DNA from: an uncultured Lachnospiraceae bacterium
Lineage (GTDB): Bacteria > Bacillota > Clostridia > Lachnospirales > Lachnospiraceae
Assembly (NCBI GenBank): GCA_910578175.1
Contig: CAJTPF010000011.1
Coordinates: 1 to 6,660 of the forward strand
Length of the DNA: 6,660 nucleotides
Reading direction: 5' to 3'
Shown: positions 1 to 6,660 of the stretch, in pieces
Numbering within the stretch: the stretch's first letter is position 1
How the letters are laid out: each line of letters opens with the position of its first letter
Notes under the pieces: model-generated
Told to the model about the DNA's origin: nothing
What the model saw: the letters and a program-made list of their open reading frames with translations, nothing else
The model's database searches: none
Position numbers and translations under genes: made by a program

Positions 1-55
1 ATTCTTAGAAGGTCTTTAAAATTATTTAAATACATCATATGTTCCTATTCAACCA
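1..55. repeat. Partial spacer plus repeat, copy 1 of a 55-bp exact duplication
   Basis: Bases 1-55 are identical to 456-510. They comprise the last 23 bp of a spacer (as read on the plus strand), a full repeat, and two further bases that match probably by chance. The start of this spacer copy lies off the window, so it cannot be seen whether all 34-35 bp are shared. Confidence 0.95.
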
Positions 56-88
56 TGGCCTCCTTGTCGGTCAGGCCGTGCTTATCTC
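54..88 (-). other. CRISPR spacer, possible phage terminase-derived
   Basis: On the minus strand this 35-bp spacer reads in one frame as DKHGLTDKEAM. That resembles the N-terminal 'LT-x-K-x-E-x-F' helix-turn-helix segment of phage terminase small subunits, the protein that recognises viral DNA for packaging. The match is by eye from 11 residues and is only suggestive. The other spacers (119-153, 184-218, 249-283, 314-347, 378-414, 445-478) each have at least one stop-free or nearly stop-free frame, but I recognise no family in them. Confidence 0.4.
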
Positions 89-455
89 ATTTAAATACAT
101 CATATGTTCCTATTCAACGGGAATAGGCGGGTGATTAAAGCAACACCGAATTTATTTAAATACATCATATGTTCCTATTCAATGCCTTAGAAAACCTATC
201 GGATAGCCAGTAAGCGACATTTAAATACATCATATGTTCCTATTCAATATACCCGGATGCCGGAAATTGTTTTAATAAAATAGATTTAAATACATCATAT
301 GTTCCTATTCAACTCTTCTATACATGTTTATAACTTCTCTTAACTTTATTTAAATACATCATATGTTCCTATTCAACGCATTTTCACCTAAGAATTTCTC
401 TGTAAGATTTACTGATTTAAATACATCATATGTTCCTATTCAACTGGTTAGCGAT

Positions 456-510
456 ATTCTTAGAAGGTCTTTAAAATTATTTAAATACATCATATGTTCC
501 TATTCAACCA
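456..510. repeat. Leader-proximal spacer plus repeat, copy 2 of the 55-bp duplication
   Basis: This is the end of the spacer at 445-478 together with the repeat at 479-508. It matches 1-55 exactly. The spacer is the one next to the inferred leader, and would therefore be the most recently acquired, yet its sequence recurs seven repeat units further from the leader. Confidence 0.95.
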
Positions 511-535
511 CCATTTTATCGCCTTTTTCCTCTCC

Positions 536-564
536 ATTATCCCTCAAAAACTCATTATTTTCAA
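536..564 (-). promoter_or_regulatory. Sigma-70-type promoter for the CRISPR array
   Basis: Read on the minus strand, a -35 box TTGAAA (559-564) is followed by a 17-bp spacer and a -10 box GATAAT (536-541). This is 5/6 plus 5/6 consensus match at ideal spacing. Transcription would begin near position 529, about 20 bases before the first repeat, and proceed leftward through the array. The direction agrees independently with the orientation inferred from the repeat sequence. Confidence 0.7.
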
Positions 565-599
565 CACATTTCTCAAATATTACCAGCCACAATATACAT

Positions 600-666
600 A
601 TTTGCACCCTCTTCTCCATGCAAGGCTATTTCAGCATTTTTTGTTATTTCGCCCTCTTCCTCCTGG
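600..666 (-). repeat. Pair of purine-rich imperfect direct repeats in the leader
   Basis: On the minus strand AGGAGGAAGAGGGCGAAAT (about 646-665) and TGGAGAAGAGGGTGCAAAT (about 600-618) align with two one-base gaps and few mismatches, 46-47 bp apart. A weaker third relative (TGGAGAGGAAAAAGGCGAT) lies at about 519-537, overlapping the -10 box of the array promoter. They may be protein-binding or spacer-integration sites, or only a compositional bias. Confidence 0.35.
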
Positions 667-699
667 TAAGGCCAAAAACATATCTTTTCAAAAAACACG

Positions 700-1722
700 C
701 TATATATACCGCAGTATCCCACTCCCATTTTCATATTCCACCTCTGCCAGCGCCCCATTGATCACCGTCATCCTCGGTCCCCGATGCCCGAAATCACAGT
801 CCAGTATCACCGGCACGCCCAAATCTCCCAGCGCATATAATACGGCCTCCTCATAATCCGTATTGGTATAATCCTTATAAAATAACGGTCTGCCAAATAT
901 AAATCCGCTGCTGTACCGGAACCATCCGATTTCTTTCAGCTGCCACAAAAACATCATCAGGCTTTCCCCGCTCATATCAAAAGATTCCAGATACCACAAA
1001 ACCCCGTCCTCTTTATATTTCCGGATATATTCCGGCGTATTGTCATATTTTGTGCCCTGCAGAAAAATCAAAACATCCAGACATCCGCCCAGAAGACGGC
1101 CGCGGATTTTCACCTTATTCAAACCATCATTCCCCGTTCCGGCTATCTTCCACCGGACCGGTGTATCCTCCAGATATCCCTCCAGTCCGGTAATCCGCTC
1201 TGACATTTCCTTTTGATACCGGTCAAAGGAATGCTGTTCCCTGCAGCCCCCGGACAAAACACGAAGATTATTTTCCACACTGCAATGCCACGGCTCCATA
1301 CCAAACTCTCCGAAATTACTGCCGTAGACTGCAGCCATATCATATTTTGTTGTCAGGGTATGAATCAGTCCGGTATTGTCTGAATATCCCTGAAACCATT
1401 TCGGACTTCTGACCCAGCGTTCAAAATCTATATGCGGTAGCATTTCATTCAGAAAATTTCCGCCTTTTGCAGCGATGACCATCCTCACATCCTCATCGGC
1501 AATCAATTCACTGATCTGCCGGCCCCGCTCTGCTCCGGTACTGCTTCTGCCCTTTTCATCTGCGGAAAAAACATTCCTCGTAAATTTTATCTTAAACCCA
1601 CGGCGCTCCAATTGCTCTTTTCCATTGTTAAATCTCTTCTGATCCAACGGGTCCGATACTCCGTCGGAAGTTGCCGTTACCCCGATACTGTCGCCCTGTT
1701 TCAAAAATTCCGGTATGATCAT
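700..1722 (-). CDS. S66 family serine peptidase (LD-carboxypeptidase / MccF-like)
   Basis: This 340-residue protein belongs to peptidase family S66. These enzymes remove the terminal D-Ala from murein tetrapeptides during cell-wall recycling (LdcA type) or cleave microcin C-like peptide-nucleotides (MccF type). The N-terminus IPEFLKQGDSIGVTA has the typical opening strand of the family. The nucleophile elbow GYSD puts the catalytic Ser at residue 114; the Glu of WYLES is residue 246; and the His of DCDFGHRGP is residue 313, so the Ser-Glu-His triad is complete. There is no signal peptide or membrane segment, so it should act in the cytoplasm. The LES-x4-SGES region followed by KEIGWF and GFIFGRP looks more like the MccF-like branch than classical LdcA, but substrate cannot be decided. 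Length is normal for the family. The ATG overlaps the addA stop as ATGA, with AAGGAAG 10 bases upstream, so translation is probably coupled to addA. It is the last gene of the operon before the CRISPR leader. Confidence 0.93.
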   Translation of the reverse strand: MIIPEFLKQGDSIGVTATSDGVSDPLDQKRFNNGKEQLERRGFKIKFTRNVFSADEKGRSSTGAERGRQISELIADEDVRMVIAAKGGNFLNEMLPHIDFERWVRSPKWFQGYSDNTGLIHTLTTKYDMAAVYGSNFGEFGMEPWHCSVENNLRVLSGGCREQHSFDRYQKEMSERITGLEGYLEDTPVRWKIAGTGNDGLNKVKIRGRLLGGCLDVLIFLQGTKYDNTPEYIRKYKEDGVLWYLESFDMSGESLMMFLWQLKEIGWFRYSSGFIFGRPLFYKDYTNTDYEEAVLYALGDLGVPVILDCDFGHRGPRMTVINGALAEVEYENGSGILRYI

Positions 1723-4700
1723 TTTAATGTCACTTCCTTTCCCAGTGTTACGGAATACAAAATCTTTTCTGTCACCGATTTTCCGGTAATCTGCTCCACT
1801 GCCCGTTTATACAGTTCCAGCTGCACATAATAGTGATTGATCAGCAGGGACGGTTCCCTGACAAAGTCTGTTTTGTAATCCGCTATTATAATCTCGTTCC
1901 CTTCTATAAAATATGCATCAATGATTCCCTGAATCAAAACAATATCCCCTGCCGGCTCCACAGACTGGGGAATCTCCATCCGCTGTTCCTTTCCCATGAT
2001 TTCGGCAACCCGCTTAAATTCTTCAATCTCCGATTCATACAGTCCCAGAACAAACTGAGCCTCCCTGTGTAACTCTCCCCGCTCAAATGCTGCCTTCATC
2101 CGTTTTCCCAGATCACTTTCGGCAAAGATCAGAAAATCCCGGTCCCGGATACATTCCCTCTCTTCTTTCGTTAACATGCCTGCCTCTGCAAATCCCTGAA
2201 CCATGGCCTGAATCGATGAAAGGGTATGTTCCTGCCCGAAATCAAATAATTCAAACACTCTGTGATACACGGTTCCCCGCAAAGCTCCGGTCAGACGGTC
2301 TCTGGCTTTTATAAATTCCGGAATCGTAGGATTTTCCAAAGCCGGACTCTCCAAAGATACTGTCTCCCGGGGTGTTTTTTTCTGGAAAATATCCTCTTCC
2401 GGCTGTTCCGAAAGCTCCGGCAGCATTTCAACCAACCGTACTGCCTGTGTATCCTCCTCTGTTTCATAACTGATTTTCTTAATCTCCGAAACACTCATCT
2501 TTGCATTCATTCCGGTTTCTTTTTCATAGGGATAAGTAAAATCCAGCCGCCGGATCAATTCCTGCCGAAGCATCTGATTTCCCGTCACCTCTGTGGCAAG
2601 ATTCTCCAATGCCTCCCTGTTTCCCTTTTTCATGTACTGCTGCTCTATCATTTCGGTAAAAATATCCGTTGGCGTTACATATATGATATCCACATGAAAA
2701 TTCCTGTCATATAAGGCCAGATCTGCAGGCGGTTCCATTCCAAGCCTGTCATATACAGGAGCAAACGCCCGGTTTCTACACAATGCGGGACAAATCATAT
2801 CAAAAAAAGAGCGGGCTTTCATTCGCACGGCATAGGGCAGAACTTCCGTATCATACATTCTTGCTTCTGTTGCCTGTTCCAGTTTCTTCCGGTTTACGGA
2901 TTTTGCTGTAAAGATCAGTTTTTCCTTTGCCCGGGTACAGGCTACATACAGAAGACGCAATTCTTCCGTTACCGCATCCAGCTCCATCCTCCTTGCGATT
3001 AGAAACTTATTCATATTCTTCCGAAGCAGACGCTTCCTGACATCCACATAATCCATGCCAATTCCCAGTTGATGATGTAGCACCGTCTTACTGCGGCTGT
3101 CCATCAAATTAAACTGTTTTGTAATATTGATCAAAAATACAACAGGAAACTCCAGCCCCTTGCTCTTATGGATCGTCATGATCCGGACCGTATTATCCGA
3201 CTCTGAAACCACAGAAGCTTCGCCCATATCCAGTTCAAATTTCTGCATTTTTTCGATATAACGTACAAAATTAAATAACCCTTTATATACGCCGTTCTCA
3301 TACCGGGCCGCCTGCTCTTTCAACATGTCCACATTGACACATCTCCGTCTTCCGGAAGGCATTGCTTTGATATAATCGTAATATCCTGTCTCATTTAAGA
3401 AAAGATTGATCAAATCATATATACCGGTATAGCTCGCCATATTTCTGAACTTCTCCAGCAATAGCAGAAAATTACTTATCTTCTGATCCAGTTCCGGCTG
3501 GAAGACCGCTTTCTCCTGTTCCGACAGACTCTGTTCTTCCATCTGGTATATATTCCATTCACATTCCAGTAGATTATCATATAAATTTTTATCTTTGCCG
3601 GAGACTGCCCGGACCATTGCCAGTTCCTCATCAGAAAATCCCGCTGCCGGAGATTTTAACACTGCTGCCAGCGGAATATCCTGTCTGGGATTATCCACGA
3701 TCTTGAGAAAATTTAATATGGTACGAATCTCTATGGTATCAAAATATCCCCGTTTGGATTCCATATAAACCGGGATCCCCTGCTTCGTCAGTTCCTCATT
3801 TACGGCATAGACCGCTTCATTCACACTGCGGACCAGAATCACGATATCCGAATATCTGGCGGTCCGATATGCTCCGGTCCCGGCATCCCTGACCTGTAAT
3901 CCCTTCTTGTCATCCACCAGTTCTTTGATTCTGGCGGCTATGACTTTGGCCTCCATCTCGTCTGCCATCCCCGGGATCTCCTCATCCGTCTCTTCTTCCT
4001 CTTCCGGGTTCACCAGTATCAACTCACTGTTATAATCCTCCGCCACTCCCGGAATCTCATACTCTGCCCCGGCATTTAACTGATTTTCCTCATCATAATC
4101 GATGCCGCCAAAATCGGCAGACATATTCTGCCGGAATAAAACATTGATAAAATCCAGCACCACGGACCTGCTTCGAAAATTCCTGTCCAGTATGATTTTA
4201 ATATCCTTCGCTCCGTCCATGGAATACGTATTATATTTTCTGATAAAAATATCTGGTCTGGCGCCGCGGAATCCATAGATGCTCTGTTTCACATCCCCTA
4301 CCATAAAACGGTTGTGAATCCCTTTCCCCTCTTTGGAAATCATGCCCAGGATCGTTTCCTGGATCATATTGCTATCCTGATACTCATCCACCATGATTTC
4401 TTCATAGAATTCCGATAGTTCTTCCGCAGTTTTGGAAGGAACCAGCCTTCCGTCTTCCATCCTGGTCAGAATCTCAACGGCAAACTGCTCAAAATCATTG
4501 AAATCCACAATATTCTTTTCCCGTTTTTTCTTCCGGAACAAATCCATAAACCGAAGAGTCAGCCTCACATATTCCTTTGCTGCCGGTTCCAGCTGATTAA
4601 GGCCGGCAATAAAATCCTCCAGAGAAGAGGCGTAAATCTTCTGAATCTCCGACACTGCAGCCTTTACTTCCTTCCGCACGCTCTGGGCCTGCGTCTTCTT

Positions 4701-5576
4701 TTCTTCATCTGTTCCATCAGAAGCGCTGATCCTTGGAAGCCTGTCAAAAGCAAAACACAGCAGACTCCGTCTTTTGTCAAAATCCTTTTCCTGAAGAACC
4801 GATTCCAGATTCTGCATATCCATTTCAAAAATCCTGCCGTATTTCTCCGGCCCGTTGATGCTCATGGAAATTTTCCTACCATACTCACATTTCATTATAG
4901 CCAGTTTTAGAAGTTCATCCGTGTAGGCCGTCAGTGTGAGAAAATTCGGACTGCTCATAAATTCTTCCTTATCCCTGACGGAATATAAGGCAATGCTCTG
5001 CCGCAGCCACTGTTCCGGCCACGGATAACCCAGGGCCTTTTCATAAAGGGTCAATACCATTTTCTCAATCTCCCGGTCGCTGTTCCTTACCGTAAACTGA
5101 TCGGCAAAATCCAGAAATTCCGGTGCAGCGGCTTCATATTCCTCTTCCAGAAGTTCCTTCATCACATCCCCTTTTAACAGTTCGATTTCATTGGTTTCCG
5201 CCACCTTAAATCCCGGATCCAGATCGATATCGATAAAATGCTCTCTTATCAGATTCAGACAAAAACTGTGAATCGTGGTAATACTGGCGTTATGAATATA
5301 CGACTGCTGTTTCTGAAGATGTTCATTATCCGGATGTTTCTCCAATTCCAGTTCTATTGCTTTTAATATCCGCTCCCGCATTTCACCGGCAGCGGCGTTG
5401 GTAAACGTTACCACCAGTAATTTATCTACATTGATGCCCTGTTCCTCATCCAGAATTTCCTGAATGATCCTCTCCACCAGTACGGCGGTTTTTCCGGAAC
5501 CGGCAGCGGCGGAAACAAGTATATTTTTATTTCTGGTTTCTATTACCTTCTTCTGCTGTGCTGTCCATTTGGGCAT
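1719..5576 (-). CDS. addA: ATP-dependent helicase/nuclease subunit A (AddA)
   Basis: AddA is the motor and one of the two nucleases of AddAB, which unwinds and resects DNA double-strand breaks up to Chi and prepares a 3' tail for RecA. From the ATG at 5576 it has 1285 residues, close to the usual 1200-1300. All superfamily 1 helicase motifs are present: Q-motif WTAQQKKVI (4-12), Walker A AAAGSGKT (23-30, Lys29), TFTNAAAGEMRERI (57-70), TIHSFC (101-106), Walker B VDEYQDSN (396-403), GDVKQSIYGFRGA (427-439), LDRNFRS (463-469), TIHKSKGLEFPVVF (801-814) and LLYVACTRAKEKL (875-887). The C-terminal RecB-type nuclease domain has His1105 (TVYHRVFE), Asp1220 (GIIDAYF), DYK at 1233-1235 and QLELY at 1252-1256, so it looks catalytically intact. 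The start was chosen because MPKWTAQQKKVI matches the family's N-terminus and AGGAGG lies 9 bases upstream; the frame is open further upstream, but that part lies in addB. It overlaps addB by 50 bp and the next gene by 4 bp. Confidence 0.97.
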   Translation of the reverse strand: MPKWTAQQKKVIETRNKNILVSAAAGSGKTAVLVERIIQEILDEEQGINVDKLLVVTFTNAAAGEMRERILKAIELELEKHPDNEHLQKQQSYIHNASITTIHSFCLNLIREHFIDIDLDPGFKVAETNEIELLKGDVMKELLEEEYEAAAPEFLDFADQFTVRNSDREIEKMVLTLYEKALGYPWPEQWLRQSIALYSVRDKEEFMSSPNFLTLTAYTDELLKLAIMKCEYGRKISMSINGPEKYGRIFEMDMQNLESVLQEKDFDKRRSLLCFAFDRLPRISASDGTDEEKKTQAQSVRKEVKAAVSEIQKIYASSLEDFIAGLNQLEPAAKEYVRLTLRFMDLFRKKKREKNIVDFNDFEQFAVEILTRMEDGRLVPSKTAEELSEFYEEIMVDEYQDSNMIQETILGMISKEGKGIHNRFMVGDVKQSIYGFRGARPDIFIRKYNTYSMDGAKDIKIILDRNFRSRSVVLDFINVLFRQNMSADFGGIDYDEENQLNAGAEYEIPGVAEDYNSELILVNPEEEEETDEEIPGMADEMEAKVIAARIKELVDDKKGLQVRDAGTGAYRTARYSDIVILVRSVNEAVYAVNEELTKQGIPVYMESKRGYFDTIEIRTILNFLKIVDNPRQDIPLAAVLKSPAAGFSDEELAMVRAVSGKDKNLYDNLLECEWNIYQMEEQSLSEQEKAVFQPELDQKISNFLLLLEKFRNMASYTGIYDLINLFLNETGYYDYIKAMPSGRRRCVNVDMLKEQAARYENGVYKGLFNFVRYIEKMQKFELDMGEASVVSESDNTVRIMTIHKSKGLEFPVVFLINITKQFNLMDSRSKTVLHHQLGIGMDYVDVRKRLLRKNMNKFLIARRMELDAVTEELRLLYVACTRAKEKLIFTAKSVNRKKLEQATEARMYDTEVLPYAVRMKARSFFDMICPALCRNRAFAPVYDRLGMEPPADLALYDRNFHVDIIYVTPTDIFTEMIEQQYMKKGNREALENLATEVTGNQMLRQELIRRLDFTYPYEKETGMNAKMSVSEIKKISYETEEDTQAVRLVEMLPELSEQPEEDIFQKKTPRETVSLESPALENPTIPEFIKARDRLTGALRGTVYHRVFELFDFGQEHTLSSIQAMVQGFAEAGMLTKEERECIRDRDFLIFAESDLGKRMKAAFERGELHREAQFVLGLYESEIEEFKRVAEIMGKEQRMEIPQSVEPAGDIVLIQGIIDAYFIEGNEIIIADYKTDFVREPSLLINHYYVQLELYKRAVEQITGKSVTEKILYSVTLGKEVTLK
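1733..1739 (-). promoter_or_regulatory. Ribosome binding site of the S66 peptidase gene
   Basis: AAGGAAG on the minus strand, 10 bases before the ATG at 1722. It lies inside the last codons of addA and supports the ATGA-overlapping start. Confidence 0.65.
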
Positions 5577-6660
5577 GACGATCACCCTCCTTTCTTCCGG
5601 CCCGTTCCCGAATGGCGCTCCATACCTCATCTTTTCCCGGATTGAAAAGTTTCCGGTATTCATATCCGGCAATGTTCCGGTCAAATCCGCAGACCGGTTT
5701 ATAGTTGCAATAGATACAGGGAGCCGAGGCGGTGTCCGGTGATCCTCCTGCCCTGGTTTTCACATAGGGATTTACTTCAATGCAGCCTTCCATGATCCGT
5801 TTTCCGATTTCTCCCGCTTCTTTATATGCGTAATCCAGTAAATCCTCAAAATCCTCCGGTCCCACACAAGCGGAACTTTCGCTAATGCTGCCGTTTTTAT
5901 TTACGGTTACCGGTACCACCGGCGAAGCATAGGAGCTGCCTCCCCGCTCCCCGATCTGTATATCCAGCGCTTCCAATATGATATCTCCGGAACTTACCAG
6001 ACCGTTAGGACACAGTTCTTTAATATATTCTTCCTTTGATGCTATATCCATAAACGATTCTTTCGTTACCGGCTCCTGCCGGGAAACATCCTCCGCCGGA
6101 CCTTCTCCGGCATTGACAGACTGCTGTCCGCCCCTGCTTTCTATTACCGGATTGTCAATGTTATAATACAGCATACCGGCTGGATAGACACGTTTATCCG
6201 GAAACCGCTTTCTGGTCATTGCCAGCGCCGCCTTCATATAAATCACCAGCTGTAACTGCAGATGATGATATACATCATTGATATTAAACTTTTTCAGACC
6301 GGATTTATAGTCTACGATCTTGATATAGATGTCATCACCACTTTGATAGTAATCAATCCGGTCTATTTTCCCATGAAGCTCCATTCTCTGATGATTTTCA
6401 TATACATGGGACAATTCCGGCAGTCCCCGTTCCGAAGCAAACATAACTTCAAATCCGCCGGGAACAAAATTTCCCTGTTTTACCTGCTGCTGAAGCACCC
6501 ATATGGTTTTATGCGTAATATTTTTTATCCGCTCAAACATATACCGGTTCCGGGCAGAATCATAAATAGCGCTGTCTTCATATTTTGTCTCGATTTCCTT
6601 CAGCGTCTCCTCTACGAGATGTTCTCTCTGGCGGTCCCCGATTTCTTTCCAGGATAATTG
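5527..6660 (-). CDS. addB: ATP-dependent helicase/nuclease subunit B (AddB), C-terminal part
   Basis: The frame stays open to the right edge, so this is the last 377 residues of a protein that is normally about 1100-1170 residues long; the 5' end and start codon lie outside. AddB partners AddA, contributes the second nuclease, and scans for Chi with an inactivated helicase core. Counting from the first visible residue, the RecB-type nuclease domain shows GKIDRID (97-103), VDYKSG (116-121) and QLQLVIY (135-141), that is the conserved Asp, Asp-x-Lys and Gln-x3-Tyr elements. A CIYCNYKPVCGFD segment (315-327) supplies three of the four cysteines of the 4Fe-4S cluster that staples this domain in AddB; the fourth would be upstream of the window. 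GYEYRKL after it is the usual family ending. A Met at 6540 (MFERIKNI) is internal, because family-like sequence continues upstream of it. The final 16 codons and the stop overlap the start of addA in another frame. Confidence 0.95.
   Translation of the reverse strand, partial: QLSWKEIGDRQREHLVEETLKEIETKYEDSAIYDSARNRYMFERIKNITHKTIWVLQQQVKQGNFVPGGFEVMFASERGLPELSHVYENHQRMELHGKIDRIDYYQSGDDIYIKIVDYKSGLKKFNINDVYHHLQLQLVIYMKAALAMTRKRFPDKRVYPAGMLYYNIDNPVIESRGGQQSVNAGEGPAEDVSRQEPVTKESFMDIASKEEYIKELCPNGLVSSGDIILEALDIQIGERGGSSYASPVVPVTVNKNGSISESSACVGPEDFEDLLDYAYKEAGEIGKRIMEGCIEVNPYVKTRAGGSPDTASAPCIYCNYKPVCGFDRNIAGYEYRKLFNPGKDEVWSAIRERAGRKEGDRHAQMDSTAEEGNRNQK
5586..5592 (-). promoter_or_regulatory. Ribosome binding site that fixes the addA start
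   Basis: AAGGAGG on the minus strand, 9 bases before the ATG at 5576. It sits within the addB coding sequence. It favours this ATG over the upstream in-frame ATG at 5684, and a GTG at 5585 directly abuts the site and so is too close to be used. Confidence 0.85.

Larger units (their letters stand above)
1..508 (-). CRISPR. CRISPR array, probable type I-B-like, leader-proximal part
   Basis: Eight repeats start at 24, 89, 154, 219, 284, 348, 415 and 479, a period of 64-67 bp. The 29-bp core is identical in all eight. A thirtieth base is C in six copies and T in the repeats at 154 and 219, so the unit is best taken as 30 bp with 34-37 bp spacers. Bases 1-23 are the end of an eighth spacer, so the array runs off the left edge. 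Read on the minus strand the repeat begins GTTGAATAGG and ends TATTTAAAT. This resembles clostridial type I-B repeats such as that of Clostridioides difficile, which ends ATGTAAAT; Cas6 cleavage would then leave an ATTTAAAT 5' handle on each crRNA. The repeat holds only a weak hairpin (ACAT-ATG-ATGT). The perfect last repeat at 479-508 and the promoter beyond it place the leader on the right and make transcription leftward. No cas gene is in the window, so the subtype is inferred from the repeat alone; the array call itself is certain. Confidence 0.97.
509..699 (-). promoter_or_regulatory. Probable CRISPR leader between the S66 peptidase gene and the array
   Basis: This 191-bp gap lies between the peptidase stop codon and the first repeat of the array. 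It is A/T-rich, with homopolymer runs and no convincing gene. It contains a minus-strand promoter close to the array and two purine-rich imperfect direct repeats further upstream (600-621 and 646-666). The location beside an intact repeat and the promoter direction fit a leader, which in type I systems carries both the array promoter and the signals that Cas1-Cas2 use to insert new spacers. No strong rho-independent terminator for the upstream operon was found here, so readthrough into the array is possible. How far the functional leader extends cannot be fixed from one sequence. Confidence 0.7.

Noticed and set aside
24..508. Self-targeting by a spacer against genes in this window
   Set aside because: I compared the spacers by eye with addA, addB and the peptidase gene and saw no matching stretch apart from the duplicated spacer itself.
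640..720. Rho-independent terminator after the peptidase gene
   Set aside because: There are T-runs on the minus strand (for example near 691-696), but the only preceding stem I see is a 4-bp ATAC/GTAT, too weak to call.
573..758. 61-codon minus-strand frame across the peptidase 3' end and leader
   Set aside because: Its start lies inside the peptidase gene in another frame, and the product has no recognisable features. Its acidic stretch comes from the purine-rich leader repeats.
363..856. Two overlapping plus-strand reading frames (363-761 and 494-856) beginning in the array
   Set aside because: Both begin inside CRISPR repeats, run through the leader and then antisense into the peptidase gene. 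Their open frames come from the repeat and lack a ribosome binding site or recognisable protein.
5577..5684. Upstream in-frame ATG for addA at 5684
   Set aside because: It would add 36 residues unlike any AddA N-terminus, entirely within addB, while the ATG at 5576 has the correct ribosome binding site and family start.
6538..6540. ATG at 6540 as the start of addB
   Set aside because: The frame is open for all 40 codons to the window edge, and AddB proteins are about three times longer, so this Met is internal.
1833..6657. Many 60-150 codon frames on either strand within addA and addB
   Set aside because: They are antisense or shifted frames of strongly conserved genes and show no start signals or family resemblance.

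Overview
The window looks like chromosomal DNA of a low-to-moderate GC Firmicute, most likely class Clostridia (Lachnospiraceae-like). Reasons: an AddAB-type helicase-nuclease (the Firmicute counterpart of RecBCD) encoded in the order addB-addA, a strong AGGAGG ribosome binding site, and CRISPR repeats of the kind seen with clostridial type I-B systems (about 30 bp, ending ATTTAAAT in the inferred transcript sense). The family-level placement is an inference from overall protein flavour, not from a marker gene.

Layout, left to right: positions 1-508 are the leader-proximal part of a CRISPR array, with eight repeats, seven complete spacers and one partial spacer at the window edge; it continues beyond the left edge. 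Positions 509-699 are an AT-rich gap that I read as the array leader. It holds a good sigma-70-like promoter (TTGAAA, 17 bp, GATAAT) on the minus strand pointing into the array. Positions 700-1722 encode a serine LD-carboxypeptidase / MccF-like S66 peptidase. Positions 1719-5576 encode AddA. Positions 5527-6660 encode the C-terminal third or so of AddB, whose start lies off the right edge.

All genes and the inferred array transcript run on the minus strand. addB, addA and the peptidase gene overlap one another (50 bp and 4 bp) and should form one translationally coupled operon. AddA and AddB together resect DNA double-strand ends; the peptidase acts on peptidoglycan peptides or on peptide-type antibiotics and has no obvious mechanistic link to them. 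No cas gene is visible, so any cas operon must lie to the left of the array or elsewhere.

The most notable observations are: the leader-proximal spacer occurs a second time seven units away; one spacer reads as a terminase-small-subunit-like peptide; and the CRISPR leader lies directly downstream of the operon for AddAB, an enzyme class known to supply DNA ends for spacer acquisition in other systems. I saw no new defence system beyond this; the gene content itself is of known families.
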